Below are positions 9,601 to 15,647 of a stretch of DNA of 38,898 nt, piece after piece (within the stretch, counting starts at the first letter, position 1; every line of letters starts with the position of its first letter). Made by a program: the position numbers and the translations under genes. The stretch covers positions 1 through 38,898 of the forward strand of contig JAHEYQ010000045.1 in the NCBI GenBank assembly GCA_023251515.1. The letters are read 5' to 3'. Below the pieces are notes generated by a model. That model ran no database searches. It was given only the letters and a program-made list of their open reading frames with translations, and was not told where the DNA came from. This stretch comes from Bacteroidales bacterium. GTDB lineage: Bacteria > Bacteroidota > Bacteroidia > Bacteroidales > JACABE01.

Positions 9601-11321
9601 CAGTTAGTCTGATTGGTTATAATATTTGTCTGGGCGATACCTTAACGGATACCATTCACAGCGATATTATTACGATACATCCCAATCCGAAACCCAACTT
9701 TACATTTACGGATTATCCATGTTCAAGAACCGAAAATGCAATTTTTACAAGAGATCCTATTGCCTGTGCAAATGGAAGCAATTTTCAATGGATATTCGGA
9801 GATGCTTCGACTCCAAATCCTTTAGTTTCAAATACAAATCCTATTTCTCATACTTATTTAACAAACGGAAACTACAATGTAACATTAAGAATGACAAATG
9901 CTTATAACTGTTATTCAGACACAAGCAAACTGATACATGTGCTTTATACACCAAAACCCAATTTTGCTTTTTCCGATTCGGTTGGTTGTCATCCTCTTAA
10001 TGATACAATTATCAATCTGACAGATACAATACCGGCTTGTAGTCATTTCTGGAATCTGGGAAATGGAAATTCTTCTTCATTTGTTCAGCCTTTTCAACAA
10101 ATTTACACTAATGATAATTCTATTTTATGTATTGATACTGCCTATTTTATAACTTTATGGTCATCCTATTTATCAACCATTCCGATGGGTATAAAAACCT
10201 GTGAAGATTCGTTGACAAAACCGTTGATTGTACATCCAAAACCAATTGCTAATTTCTCAGCTTCAGACTCATGCAGCTTTACTTATCCTAAAATTGTTAA
10301 TTTCACATCTAATAGTCAGTGTGCCAGCAATTACCAATGGTTGGTTAACGGAAATCCATTTTCTAATAATAACAATTCGAGCTACCTGTTTAACAATCAG
10401 GGAAATTATATTATTTCGCTGATAAACAGCAATCAGTATCCATCTGGACAATGTTTTGATACTGCTGATTTTCACTACTTTATTTATCCGCATTGGAAAG
10501 ATTCTGTACAAATAAGTCCTGTTTTGGGTTGTGAACCACTCATAGTCAATATCAATTTAAATGATACCAATGTAATTTACAAGACATTGTTTGGCGATGG
10601 ACAATCATCAAACTTAACTCAAATGATACATACCTATCAGAATTATCTGACAAACATCAATATAGATTATTATACCATCAAAATTTATGTTGATGGCAAA
10701 AAAGGTTGCAAAGACAGTGTTGGATTTACTGATACCATTCAGGTTTACCCAAGGGCAAAAGCTATATTTTCTTATGTTCATGATTCTTATCCTTATCCCG
10801 ATTTATGGAGAGTAATTTTTACTGATTTATCTGAAAACGCAAATATCTGGGATTGGAATTTCGGCGATGGTTCAACTTCAAATCTGCAAAATCCGATACA
10901 TTCCTATCAGAGAAAAGATATTTATACGACCATTTTAGTTGCAAATAATCAATTCAATTGCCCGAGTGATACCACAATAACTATCGAACTGAATGAATTA
11001 TGGGGAATGCAGATCCCCAATGCTTTCCAGCCCGGAAATTTCAATTATGATGTGGGTAATTTTAAAGCTTATGGAGAAGGTTTGCTCGAATTCAGAATGG
11101 AAGTTTATGATACCTGGGGCAATAAACTTTGGGAAACAACTGAAATTACCGACAAAAAGCCAACAGGAGCATGGGATGGCACTAAAGATGGAAAACCTTT
11201 ACCAGCCGACACTTACGTATGGAAAGCTTATGCTAAATTTGTCAACGGTAGCACGTGGACAGGCATGAAGCAAAAAGACGGAACTTATAAGACTTACGGA
11301 ACCATAACCTTAATCCGATAA
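609..11321 (+). CDS. Giant SprB-like gliding-motility/adhesin protein with PKD and Ig-like repeats
   Basis: A 3570-residue secreted surface protein, probably a T9SS-exported adhesin of the SprB type. Residues 1-20 form a signal peptide (KK, then a hydrophobic stretch, ending LQAA). PKD domains with WxFGDG-type cores lie near residues 315, 2626, 2708, 2972, 3060 and 3414. Four tandem PKD-like domains of about 90 residues cover roughly 884-1245. Residues 1246-2409 are four near-identical 291-residue units, each made of three Ig-like domains with TYQWYSN and YYYC signatures, and part of a fifth unit follows. The tail from about 3465 (IPNAFQPG, YDTWGNKLWE, GAWDGT, TYGTITLIR) is the gliding-motility-associated C-terminal domain used as a T9SS signal. 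The PorP/SprF-family gene follows after 3 bases, the known sprB-sprF arrangement. Composition is rich in Ser, Thr and Asn. The bound ligand cannot be told from the sequence. Confidence 0.93.
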   Translation: MKKLYLFLIFIIITTTLQAAINVSITNPVNSRDTICQGLTQLITTNVSGITGNATYQWKKNSQILSNTGSTYLYNATSSGKDTIIVTATNSSESSSDTVIFVVKLMPVASFTISTGNYSCSGTDVFFTNNSSNGSSASWIFPGANNPSSSSWSPNTPRHWDNLTGIATIAIPCKLIITASNGCVDSVINDLTINPLPVPKFSIPFPATICKGSSVSCSMEAITGSTFLWSTAASNFSINPTNTPQVLISSTLAISTGFKTITVTETNSFGCENTNDTIIEVVSLPTPNFIFSPDNACALSNISFTNNTTNASTYRWKFGDGQTSTNTSPSHIFDTIGNGTINYSVWLIATSQYGCKDSVSHVVHVKQRPDASLKSENPGISLFENYPNSISPTLFKKCNIVPPHFLQLTNLSTTSATNTNYYIKWGNGNTYTSIGSNFGIPNINYPTLGAYILTDSVKGGNNCISVKKFNVYIGSSPSNITITNIGNVTDECAPQTYPFKITVDPNDTPGTLYIISTNDGTLSDTLINPLSSNPDTIYHTFQTSSCGFFAPNYMNSFFIRVNAKNFCGLVGKTSTIEPITLNSSPHSSFTGSNKGCIGQTVYYNSNSIIGSIVDPNTLFCDNSSIKYYWQIVPDTGWTLNSGTMGNISNYSGSQNTSFTFNSSGTYLIKLKTANANLSTCPDDSVFQQTICINPFAKAKFTISDSIFCKPDTVFALNSSTGGLCDSLQYRWRIKPITSYCYSSGNFFSFINGTDTTSKNPKILFKESGVYRLTLLAYNSCGSDTISKIITVKNKPKLNFSVPSSVCINSTICPANISDSNCYATNTLTYKWTSSNGTFANPFILNPGCVNATATNSQTITMSATNECGTDSVVKTVNISPIPIVTQKNNLEVCPGEIFIIGNFASNPTGATYTWTNSNTNIGKPASGSGNIANWTAPANNTGSNITATFTVTPTIGNCIGNPMTFTVTIKPKPVNNALSNVFACPQSTISTQLFTSTPSGANFSWTNTNTAIGIGSSGTGNINSWTAPNNSGSINITGTINITPTLNNCTGTTTSYTINIYPIPIANPKNNISVCSGDIINIGYFSSLPTGATFTWTNNNTNIGLAASGNGNIPNWNAPINNTGSNIVGTITVTPLLNSCTGTSTSFTITIKPKPSVDTIAPQTICSGQSTQTVVFGSNLSGTTYTWNSSVNGSLTPNPGSGTTSSIPATVFYNNNSTVSTITYTITPTANLCPGNQRSFDIVVNPAPIFTTQPVSSTVCVGGTPTQLAVVYANGTGTASYQWYSNSTSSTSGATAISGQTSATFSPTATVAGTTYYYCVITFVSSGGCPSITSNIVSVIVNPDPTISSQPTISQQICEGGNATALTINYTGGTGTATYQWYSNTSATNTGGTAIANTNSNSYNPPAFSTVGNYYYYATVTLGGSGCDATTSNTGLVTVVLDPIITSQPLASQSLCQNTTPNNLCVIVSGGVGTPSYQWYSNTSATASGGIAISGATSNCYNPPTTIVGTKYYYCVVTQSGSGCSVTSAVAEIVISPAPTFSTQPVSSTVCVGGTPTQLAVVYANGTGTASYQWYQNSVNSITGATAISGQTAATFSPTATVAGTTYYYCVITFASNGGCPSITSNIVSVVVNPDPSISSQPTISQQICEGGNANALTINYTGGTGTAIYQWYSNTSATNTGGTAIANTNSNSYTPPAFSSVGNYYYYATVTLSGSGCDDTTSNTALIDVVLDPIITSQPLASQSLCQNTTPNNLCVVVSGGVGTTSYQWYSNTSATASGGIALSGATTDCYTPTTATNGTIYYYCVVTQSGSGCSVTSAVAEVVISLAPTFTTQPISSTVCVGGTPTQLAVFYSNGTGAASYQWYSNSVSSTTGATAISGQTAATYSPPATAAGTTYYYCVITFASSGGCPSITSNIVSVIVNPDPSISSQPTISQQICEGGNANALNINYSGGTGTATYQWYSNTSATNTGGTAIANTNSNSYTPPAFSSVGNYYYYATVTLSGSGCDDTCSNTALIDVVLDPIITSQPMASQSLCQNTTPNNLCIVVSGGVGTTSYQWYSNTSATASGGIALSGATTDCYTPSTATNGTIYYYCVVTQSGSGCSVTSAVAEVVISPAPTFSSQPVSSTVCVGGTPTQLAGTYNNGTGTATYQWYQNSSNSTTGATAISGQTSASFSPTATVAGTTYYYCVITFATSGGCPSITSNIVSVIVNPDPSISSQPTISQQICEGGNANALNINYSGGTGTATYQWYSNTSATNTGGTAIANTNSNSYTPPAFSSVGNYYYYATVTLSGSGCDDTTSNTALIDVVLDPIITSQPMASQSLCQNTTPNNLCIVVSGGVGTTSYQWYSNTSATASGGIIITGATSDCYTPSTATVDTKYYYCIVTQSGSGCSVTSAVAEVVISQAPTFVIQPYASDTCQGFSFAPISVSYTNGTGAATYQWYQNSANSTTGATAINGQNTPTFTPPSITPGITYYFCEISFATSGGCPSIISNIVEKNLHPKPTASYTYTPTSGGHPLNVNFNNTSILNNSNQWIFGNNFPDLYIASPTISLTNTGIVDINYNVNLIVSTNEGCKDTVIHTITVHPLPIPNFYAANICKGDTTYFIDSSINTIGIINKWHWDFGNGDTSNIQNPHYLFSTANSYSVTLTITNDSNISNQITKIITVHPLPIPDFTTTFDTLGCVTPYGNIFTNTSTGASYYNWSFGDGNFSTTTSPTHIYSDTSYYWVRLIDTTQYGCIDSVKHRIHIIRPPEPLFNLSVSDSCGPLPVTFTNQSSGLYLSYLWNFDLGNPDTSILSGPFTKIYPTGINDSVFHVSLKATNVCGTKYHYDTIITFPKPKIFFTGILPDYICSNQMVTIIDSLRGNPDTLKVYFGDNSPTQIITFGYPFVNNLPLHHVYHYEGNNTDTTYILKFIAINDCGSDTTTDTIRVRTSALRVMFERDTMNLCINNPVHFTNKSIGGAFMFKWNFGDGSPLSYAFSPTHTYTSAGQFTVSLIGYNICLGDTLTDTIHSDIITIHPNPKPNFTFTDYPCSRTENAIFTRDPIACANGSNFQWIFGDASTPNPLVSNTNPISHTYLTNGNYNVTLRMTNAYNCYSDTSKLIHVLYTPKPNFAFSDSVGCHPLNDTIINLTDTIPACSHFWNLGNGNSSSFVQPFQQIYTNDNSILCIDTAYFITLWSSYLSTIPMGIKTCEDSLTKPLIVHPKPIANFSASDSCSFTYPKIVNFTSNSQCASNYQWLVNGNPFSNNNNSSYLFNNQGNYIISLINSNQYPSGQCFDTADFHYFIYPHWKDSVQISPVLGCEPLIVNINLNDTNVIYKTLFGDGQSSNLTQMIHTYQNYLTNINIDYYTIKIYVDGKKGCKDSVGFTDTIQVYPRAKAIFSYVHDSYPYPDLWRVIFTDLSENANIWDWNFGDGSTSNLQNPIHSYQRKDIYTTILVANNQFNCPSDTTITIELNELWGMQIPNAFQPGNFNYDVGNFKAYGEGLLEFRMEVYDTWGNKLWETTEITDKKPTGAWDGTKDGKPLPADTYVWKAYAKFVNGSTWTGMKQKDGTYKTYGTITLIR
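3258..4343 (+). repeat. Four tandem PKD-like domain repeats inside the adhesin gene
   Basis: Units start at 3258, 3528, 3801 and 4074, a period of 270-273 bases (90-91 residues). The first three share NxxVC or similar near the start, a GAxxxWTNxNT core and a TVTP or ITP strand near the end; the fourth (4074-4343) has diverged. Unlike the array that follows, the copies differ widely at the DNA level, so this looks like an older duplication. Confidence 0.75.
4344..7835 (+). repeat. Four-copy 873-bp in-frame tandem repeat in the adhesin gene
   Basis: Copies run 4344-5216, 5217-6089, 6090-6962 and 6963-7835. The landmark VSST (or ISST) codons fall at 4371, 5244, 6117 and 6990, exactly 873 bases apart, with no insertion or deletion. 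Each unit encodes three Ig-like domains of 96-98 residues, with cores starting PxFxxQP, DPxISSQP and DPIITSQP. A stretch of 33 bases starting GTATGCGTGGGCGGAACTCC is identical in all four copies, silent sites included, which points to recent duplication or ongoing homogenisation. Confidence 0.95.
7836..8126 (+). repeat. Diverged fifth copy (first domain only) of the 873-bp repeat
   Basis: The register continues: the position matching the VSST codons falls at 7863, again 873 bases on. Only the first Ig-like domain of the unit is present, and it has diverged (VSSTVCVGG becomes ASDTCQGF). The protein then changes to PKD domains. It reads as the older edge of the array. Confidence 0.8.
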
Positions 11322-11324
11322 AAT

Positions 11325-12416
11325 ATGAAAAATATTAAAATATACATTTTCAGTCTATTGCTTGCTATATCTACGGTTACTCAGGCGCAAGATCCAAGTT
11401 TTTCACAATTTTATTTTAATCAAACCTATTTTAATCCAGCTTTTGCAGGAATACACGGAGGTACCAATGCAAGTATAACTTACAGAAGACAATGGATAAA
11501 TATGCCTTCAAAATTTGAAACCATGTTTTTTAGCTTCGATTCTGATATTTCAAATATCAGAGGCTTAGGTGGAATAGGATTTACTGCTTTCAGAGATGTG
11601 GAAGGTGAGGGATTTCTGACAACTACAGGAGGAAGCATGCAATTAAACACTATGATTCCTTTGACTCGCCATAGTTTTCTGAAATTTGGAACCGAAATTG
11701 CCATCTACAACAAAACCGTTGATTGGTCAGGTTATATCTTTGGCGATCAATTGGATCCAATTGATCCAAATATCTTAAAACCTACATCTTTCACTTACCC
11801 TAATGATCAGGATGTTATTTTTCCTGATTTAACTTTAGGAGTGTTATATATGTTTGGTGAAGGACCAAAACGCAATTTATTGAAAAGAAACTGGAGTGGA
11901 AAAATCGGTTTTGCTGTGCATCACATTAATAAGCCCAATCAAAGTTTTTTGGGACAAAACTCGCGATTGCCAATTAAAATGCTTGCTCATGCAAATATGA
12001 ATTTTGCATTAGACAGAGAAGCATCAATGGTAATTTCGCCTTGTGCTGTTTTTGAATGGCAGGAAACAGCTCAGGCAGAATACTTTGGAATGAAAACCAT
12101 ATATGGTGGTTTTAATTTTTTGTGGGATAAATTCTTTGTCGGCAATTGGGTGAGATTTATGGAAAACAGAGATGCTTATATCTTAAATATCGGATTTATA
12201 GGCGGTTCTGACGCCCCTCGTTCTGATAGATTTAAGATTTATTATAGTTATGATATCACCATTTCTGATTTAAACGGACGAAACACCGGAGGTTCTCACG
12301 AAATATCTTTTGCTTATTTTTTCTATAATTCATTTAATGACTGGTTTAATTTAGATAAGAGGAAAAGAAAAATACATAAAATTTCACCTGACAAATGTAA
12401 ATTTGCTTATTGGTAA
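11325..12416 (+). CDS. PorP/SprF family type IX secretion system membrane protein
   Basis: A 363-residue outer-membrane protein of the PorP/SprF family. Members are thought to be beta-barrels that work with the T9SS to place a partner adhesin on the surface. The N-terminus is a signal peptide ending TQAQ, directly followed by the family hallmark DPSFSQFYFNQTYFNPAFAG. The rest alternates polar and aromatic strands, as expected for a barrel, and ends in a basic KRKRKIHK tail. It starts 3 bases after the adhesin stop codon, so the two are almost certainly co-transcribed and probably translationally coupled. In Flavobacterium johnsoniae the equivalent gene, sprF, follows sprB and is needed for SprB secretion. 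I leave the symbol blank because genomes of this group carry many paralogues. Confidence 0.93.
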   Translation: MKNIKIYIFSLLLAISTVTQAQDPSFSQFYFNQTYFNPAFAGIHGGTNASITYRRQWINMPSKFETMFFSFDSDISNIRGLGGIGFTAFRDVEGEGFLTTTGGSMQLNTMIPLTRHSFLKFGTEIAIYNKTVDWSGYIFGDQLDPIDPNILKPTSFTYPNDQDVIFPDLTLGVLYMFGEGPKRNLLKRNWSGKIGFAVHHINKPNQSFLGQNSRLPIKMLAHANMNFALDREASMVISPCAVFEWQETAQAEYFGMKTIYGGFNFLWDKFFVGNWVRFMENRDAYILNIGFIGGSDAPRSDRFKIYYSYDITISDLNGRNTGGSHEISFAYFFYNSFNDWFNLDKRKRKIHKISPDKCKFAYW

Positions 12417-12484
12417 AACTCTTTAAAATAGATTTTTCGAGAAAAAAACTTCAAATTTTTCCAACGATATTATCGCTATATTGA

Positions 12485-12781
12485 ATTCATTATAAAAAAC
12501 CAAATATTACGTCAGGAAAAGAAGCCAGAACTTTCACCAATGCCATTGCCGGAGCAGTAAAGAGAATGATTGAAAACAAAGAAGAAACAGCCCGATTGGG
12601 ATTTCCATTTTCGGGAATGTATGTTTCCTTAAAACCCGACGAAAAACACCCATCCGATTTAAGGAAATTATCAGAATATTATCAACCAGAAAAAGTAATC
12701 AACGAAGATCAATTCTTTTTGGTCATTGAAAGCTTTATGGGAGGAAAAGATTTTTCAAAAGAAACTGATGAGGAATTTTAG
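12485..12781 (+). pseudogene. Likely C-terminal remnant of an unrecognised gene
   Basis: An open frame runs from just after a TGA at 12482-12484 to a stop at 12779-12781. The first ATG is at 12566 (71 residues), but the protein-like sequence begins earlier (about PNITSGKEARTFTNAIAGAV), before any start codon. That suggests the 3' end of a gene whose 5' part was lost. The product is charged, with no signal peptide or membrane segment, and ends KETDEEF. I do not recognise the family. A genuine small gene using the ATG at 12566 is the alternative; I see no strong ribosome binding site. It lies alone between sprF and the decarboxylase gene. Confidence 0.45.
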
Positions 12782-12979
12782 ATTCAGTTAGGTATAATTA
12801 GTTAAGCCAAAGAAAAACACTACAATAAGTCAGAATACAAATTAAAAAATATCTATACAGATATTATTTGAATCATTCAAGTAATTATAATCCTATTAAA
12901 CTCATCTTTATTAAAATAAAAATCTAACAAAACAATATTCTTTCAATCAAAAAAAAATCAACTAACAAATATTATTTTA

Positions 12980-13012
12980 TTGTAATACATTGTTTATTTT
13001 GTTGTATTTTTG
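12980..13012 (+). promoter_or_regulatory. Possible promoter of the decarboxylase gene
   Basis: TATTTTTG at 13005-13012 is an exact TAnnTTTG -7 match. TTG at 12980-12982 could serve as the -33 element, with a slightly long 22-base spacer. Transcription would begin near 13018-13020, leaving a leader of about 65 bases before the ATG at 13083. Confidence 0.45.
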
Positions 13013-13023
13013 CAAAATATTTC

Positions 13024-13053
13024 CAATCCGACTATGTTGGATTGATTTTTTTT
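13024..13053 (+). terminator. Terminator-like hairpin in the decarboxylase leader (possible attenuator)
   Basis: CAATCC (13024-13029) pairs with GGATTG (13039-13044); a G-T pair extends the stem and the loop is 7 bases. Eight T residues follow at 13046-13053, the shape of an intrinsic terminator, although it sits between the predicted promoter and the start codon. AATCCGA occurs at 13025-13031 and again at 13058-13064, so the GGATT arm could pair with either copy. Competing hairpins of this kind are how attenuators work, but the stem is short and regulation here is inference. Confidence 0.35.
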
Positions 13054-13082
13054 AAATAATCCGATTAACTTGCATTGCAAAA

Positions 13083-14474
13083 ATGAAAAACAAATATATT
13101 GATTTAATCGAACAAACTTTTGAATTCCCGAATGACGAATTCAATGTTTCTGATAATGAACTTTATTTTCACGGAGTTCCATTGATGGATGTTATTAAAC
13201 AATACGGAACACCATTAAAAATAAGCTACTTACCCAAAATTAGCTCACAAATACAAAGAGCTAAGCGATTATTTAATGTTGCAATGGCAAAAGTTGATTA
13301 TCAGGCTGATTACAATTATTGTTATTGCACCAAAAGCTCTCATTTTTCGTTTATAATGGAAGAAGTCCTTAAAAATGATGTAAATATTGAAACCTCATCA
13401 GCTTTCGATATCAATATTATTACAGAGCTTTTTAATCAGGGCAGAATCAATAAAGAAAAATTTATCATCTGCAACGGTTTTAAACGTCCGCAATATGTTG
13501 AAAACATTGCAGAACTTATTAATCAGGGTTTTGTAAATACGCTTCCTGTTCTGGATAACAAAGATGAAATCAGATTGCTTGACGAACAAATTACCGGCAA
13601 ATGCAAAATAGGTATCCGAATTGCTGCTGAAGAAGAACCTATGTTTGAATTCTATACTTCACGCTTGGGTATGCGTTATAATGAGATACTTTCTTTTTAC
13701 CTTGACAAGCTTAAAGACAATCCGAAATTTGAATTAAAGATGCTTCACTTCTTTATTAATACCGGAATAAAAGATTCTGCATATTACTGGAATGAGTTAT
13801 CGAAGTGCGTGAATATTTATTGCGAACTTAAAAAGATATGTCCTGAACTTGATTCATTAAACATAGGTGGTGGCTTCCCGATAAAGAATAATTTGGGATT
13901 CGCTTATGATTATGAGTATATGGCTGAAGAAATTATAGCTCAGATAAAAAACATTTGCGAACAACAAAAAGTAACCGAACCCCATATTTTTACCGAATTC
14001 GGTTCATTTACAGTTGGCGAAAGCGGTGCAACCTTATTTTCTATCATCGACCAAAAACAACAAAACGATCGTGAGTTGTGGAATATGATTGATGGTTCTT
14101 TTATGACTGCCTTACCTGATACATGGGCTATTAACCAACGTTATGTTTTGCTTGCTATCAATAATTGGGAAAAAGAGTATCAAAGAGTTTTCTTAGGCGG
14201 CTTAACCTGCGATAGTCAGGATTTTTATAATGCTGAAGCACATTCAAATGCAGTGTTTTTGCCTAAAATAACTGACGAAAATCCTCAATTTATTGGTTTT
14301 TTCCATACCGGAGCCTATCAGGAATCGTTGGGTGGTTATGGAGGCATTCAGCATTGCTTAATTCCTGCACCTAAGCATATTATCATCGACATTGATGAGG
14401 ATGGTGAATATACTACCAAACTTTTTGCCAAAGAACAAAGTCATAAATCTATGCTTAAAATTTTAGGATATTAA
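13083..14474 (+). CDS. Fold-type III PLP-dependent decarboxylase (arginine / carboxyspermidine type)
   Basis: A 463-residue cytoplasmic enzyme of the alanine racemase/ornithine decarboxylase fold. It closely resembles the short proteins annotated as arginine decarboxylase in Flavobacteriia. The PLP-binding lysine is probably K84 in YCYCTKSSHF, the position of FALKAN-like motifs in relatives. The glycine-rich phosphate loop IGGGFP is near residue 261. GESG at the EFGSFTVGESG motif and the active-site Cys-Asp in GGLTCDSQD (C376, D377) are also visible. It is much shorter than classical SpeA (about 630 residues). The deoxyhypusine-synthase-like gene starts 40 bases downstream, which supports a polyamine role. 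The substrate (arginine, or a carboxyspermidine-type compound) cannot be settled from sequence. The start is the first ATG after the leader hairpin. Confidence 0.85.
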   Translation: MKNKYIDLIEQTFEFPNDEFNVSDNELYFHGVPLMDVIKQYGTPLKISYLPKISSQIQRAKRLFNVAMAKVDYQADYNYCYCTKSSHFSFIMEEVLKNDVNIETSSAFDINIITELFNQGRINKEKFIICNGFKRPQYVENIAELINQGFVNTLPVLDNKDEIRLLDEQITGKCKIGIRIAAEEEPMFEFYTSRLGMRYNEILSFYLDKLKDNPKFELKMLHFFINTGIKDSAYYWNELSKCVNIYCELKKICPELDSLNIGGGFPIKNNLGFAYDYEYMAEEIIAQIKNICEQQKVTEPHIFTEFGSFTVGESGATLFSIIDQKQQNDRELWNMIDGSFMTALPDTWAINQRYVLLAINNWEKEYQRVFLGGLTCDSQDFYNAEAHSNAVFLPKITDENPQFIGFFHTGAYQESLGGYGGIQHCLIPAPKHIIIDIDEDGEYTTKLFAKEQSHKSMLKILGY

Positions 14475-14483
14475 AATTTTATG

Positions 14484-14491
14484 TAATTTTG
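14484..14491 (+). promoter_or_regulatory. Possible internal promoter before the deoxyhypusine-synthase-like gene
   Basis: TAATTTTG lies in the 40-base gap between the decarboxylase stop and the ATG at 14515. It matches the TAnnTTTG consensus, but no TTG is properly spaced upstream. If active, the second gene could be transcribed on its own as well as by read-through. Confidence 0.3.
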
Positions 14492-14514
14492 TAAATTATA
14501 ATTAATTAATAAAA

Positions 14515-15534
14515 ATGGAAAAATCAGATTTATTAAAAGAAGTTGTTAAACATATAGATATCAAATCTTTTGATTCAACACCAATTATCGATGCTATGCG
14601 CGATATGTCTTTTACTTCAAGAGATACTGCAATTGCAACCGACATTTTAGGAAAAATGGTAAACGAAAACGATTGCAGCATTATTTTAACTTTAGCCGGC
14701 AGTACCAGTGCAGCTGGTTGTATGCAGGTTTATGTTGACATGGTGAAAGCCAATATGATTGATGCAATTGTTGCAACAGGTGCTTCAATAGTGGACATGG
14801 ACTTTTTTGAAGCTTTGGGTTTCAAACATTACAAAGGTTCTCCTTTTGTTGACGATAACAATTTACGCGATTTGTATATCGATCGTATTTATGATACATA
14901 TATTGATGAAGAAGAATTACAGGTTTGCGATAAAACCATTAAAGAAATTGCTGATTCATTAGAAAAAAGACCTTATTCGTCACGTGAGTTTATCCGCGAA
15001 ATGGGAAAATATCTGACCACACACTCAAAGAAAAAAGATTCTTTGGTTCAGGTTTGTTACGAAAACAATGTGCCTATTTTCTGCCCTGCATTTACCGACA
15101 GCAGTGCTGGCTTCGGGTTGGTATTGCACCAATGGGAAAATCCTGAAAAACACATGTCTATAGACTCTGTTAAAGATTTTCTGGAATTAACCAAAATAAA
15201 AATGGAAGCTCCTACTACCGGTTTATTTATGATTGGTGGTGGTGTTCCTAAAAACTTTACTCAGGATACCGTAATTTGTGCCGAAGTTTTGGGTAAAGAA
15301 GTTCCTATGCACAAATATGCAGTTCAGATAACTGTTGCTGATTCTAGAGACGGAGCTTGTTCAAGTTCAACTTTAAAAGAAGCTTCTTCATGGGGCAAAG
15401 TAAGTACTATCTTCGAGCAAATGGTGTTTGCCGAAGCTACTTCTGTATTGCCTATTATGATTAGTTATGCTTACAATAACTTTAACTGGAAAGCAAGAAC
15501 TAAAAAAGAATGGACTAAAATGCTTGATAAATAA
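14515..15534 (+). CDS. Deoxyhypusine synthase family protein
   Basis: A 339-residue NAD-dependent enzyme family member. In eukaryotes and archaea, deoxyhypusine synthase transfers the aminobutyl group of spermidine to a lysine of eIF5A. Bacteria lack eIF5A hypusination, so bacterial members are suspected to make homospermidine or act on another amine. The N-terminal part has the Rossmann-like LTLAGSTSAAGCMQVYVDMV segment. EASSWGKV places the family's catalytic lysine at K295, so the active site looks intact. FTDSSAGFG and GGGVPKNF are further family blocks. No insertion or truncation is obvious. The decarboxylase gene just upstream suggests both serve one polyamine route. A hairpin terminator follows the stop codon closely. 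Confidence 0.9.
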   Translation: MEKSDLLKEVVKHIDIKSFDSTPIIDAMRDMSFTSRDTAIATDILGKMVNENDCSIILTLAGSTSAAGCMQVYVDMVKANMIDAIVATGASIVDMDFFEALGFKHYKGSPFVDDNNLRDLYIDRIYDTYIDEEELQVCDKTIKEIADSLEKRPYSSREFIREMGKYLTTHSKKKDSLVQVCYENNVPIFCPAFTDSSAGFGLVLHQWENPEKHMSIDSVKDFLELTKIKMEAPTTGLFMIGGGVPKNFTQDTVICAEVLGKEVPMHKYAVQITVADSRDGACSSSTLKEASSWGKVSTIFEQMVFAEATSVLPIMISYAYNNFNWKARTKKEWTKMLDK

Positions 15535-15559
15535 TTATTTTTATCATATCAATAAGAAG

Positions 15560-15587
15560 AAGCCATCTGAAAATGATGGCTTTTTTG
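15560..15587 (+). terminator. Rho-independent terminator after the deoxyhypusine-synthase-like gene
   Basis: AAGCCATC (15560-15567) pairs perfectly with GATGGCTT (15575-15582) around a 7-base loop. A run of six T residues starts at 15581. It lies about 25 bases after the stop codon and closes the polyamine-type unit. Confidence 0.85.
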
Positions 15588-15647
15588 TTTTTAATACGGT
15601 GATTTATTAAAAGTATAATAGGAAAGGTAATTTTGCAAATTATATTA

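Noticed and set aside
12433..12446. Terminator after the PorP/SprF gene (TTTTTC-GA-GAAAAA)
   Set aside because: The stem is almost all A-T with a 2-base loop, and no T-run follows, so it cannot be called.
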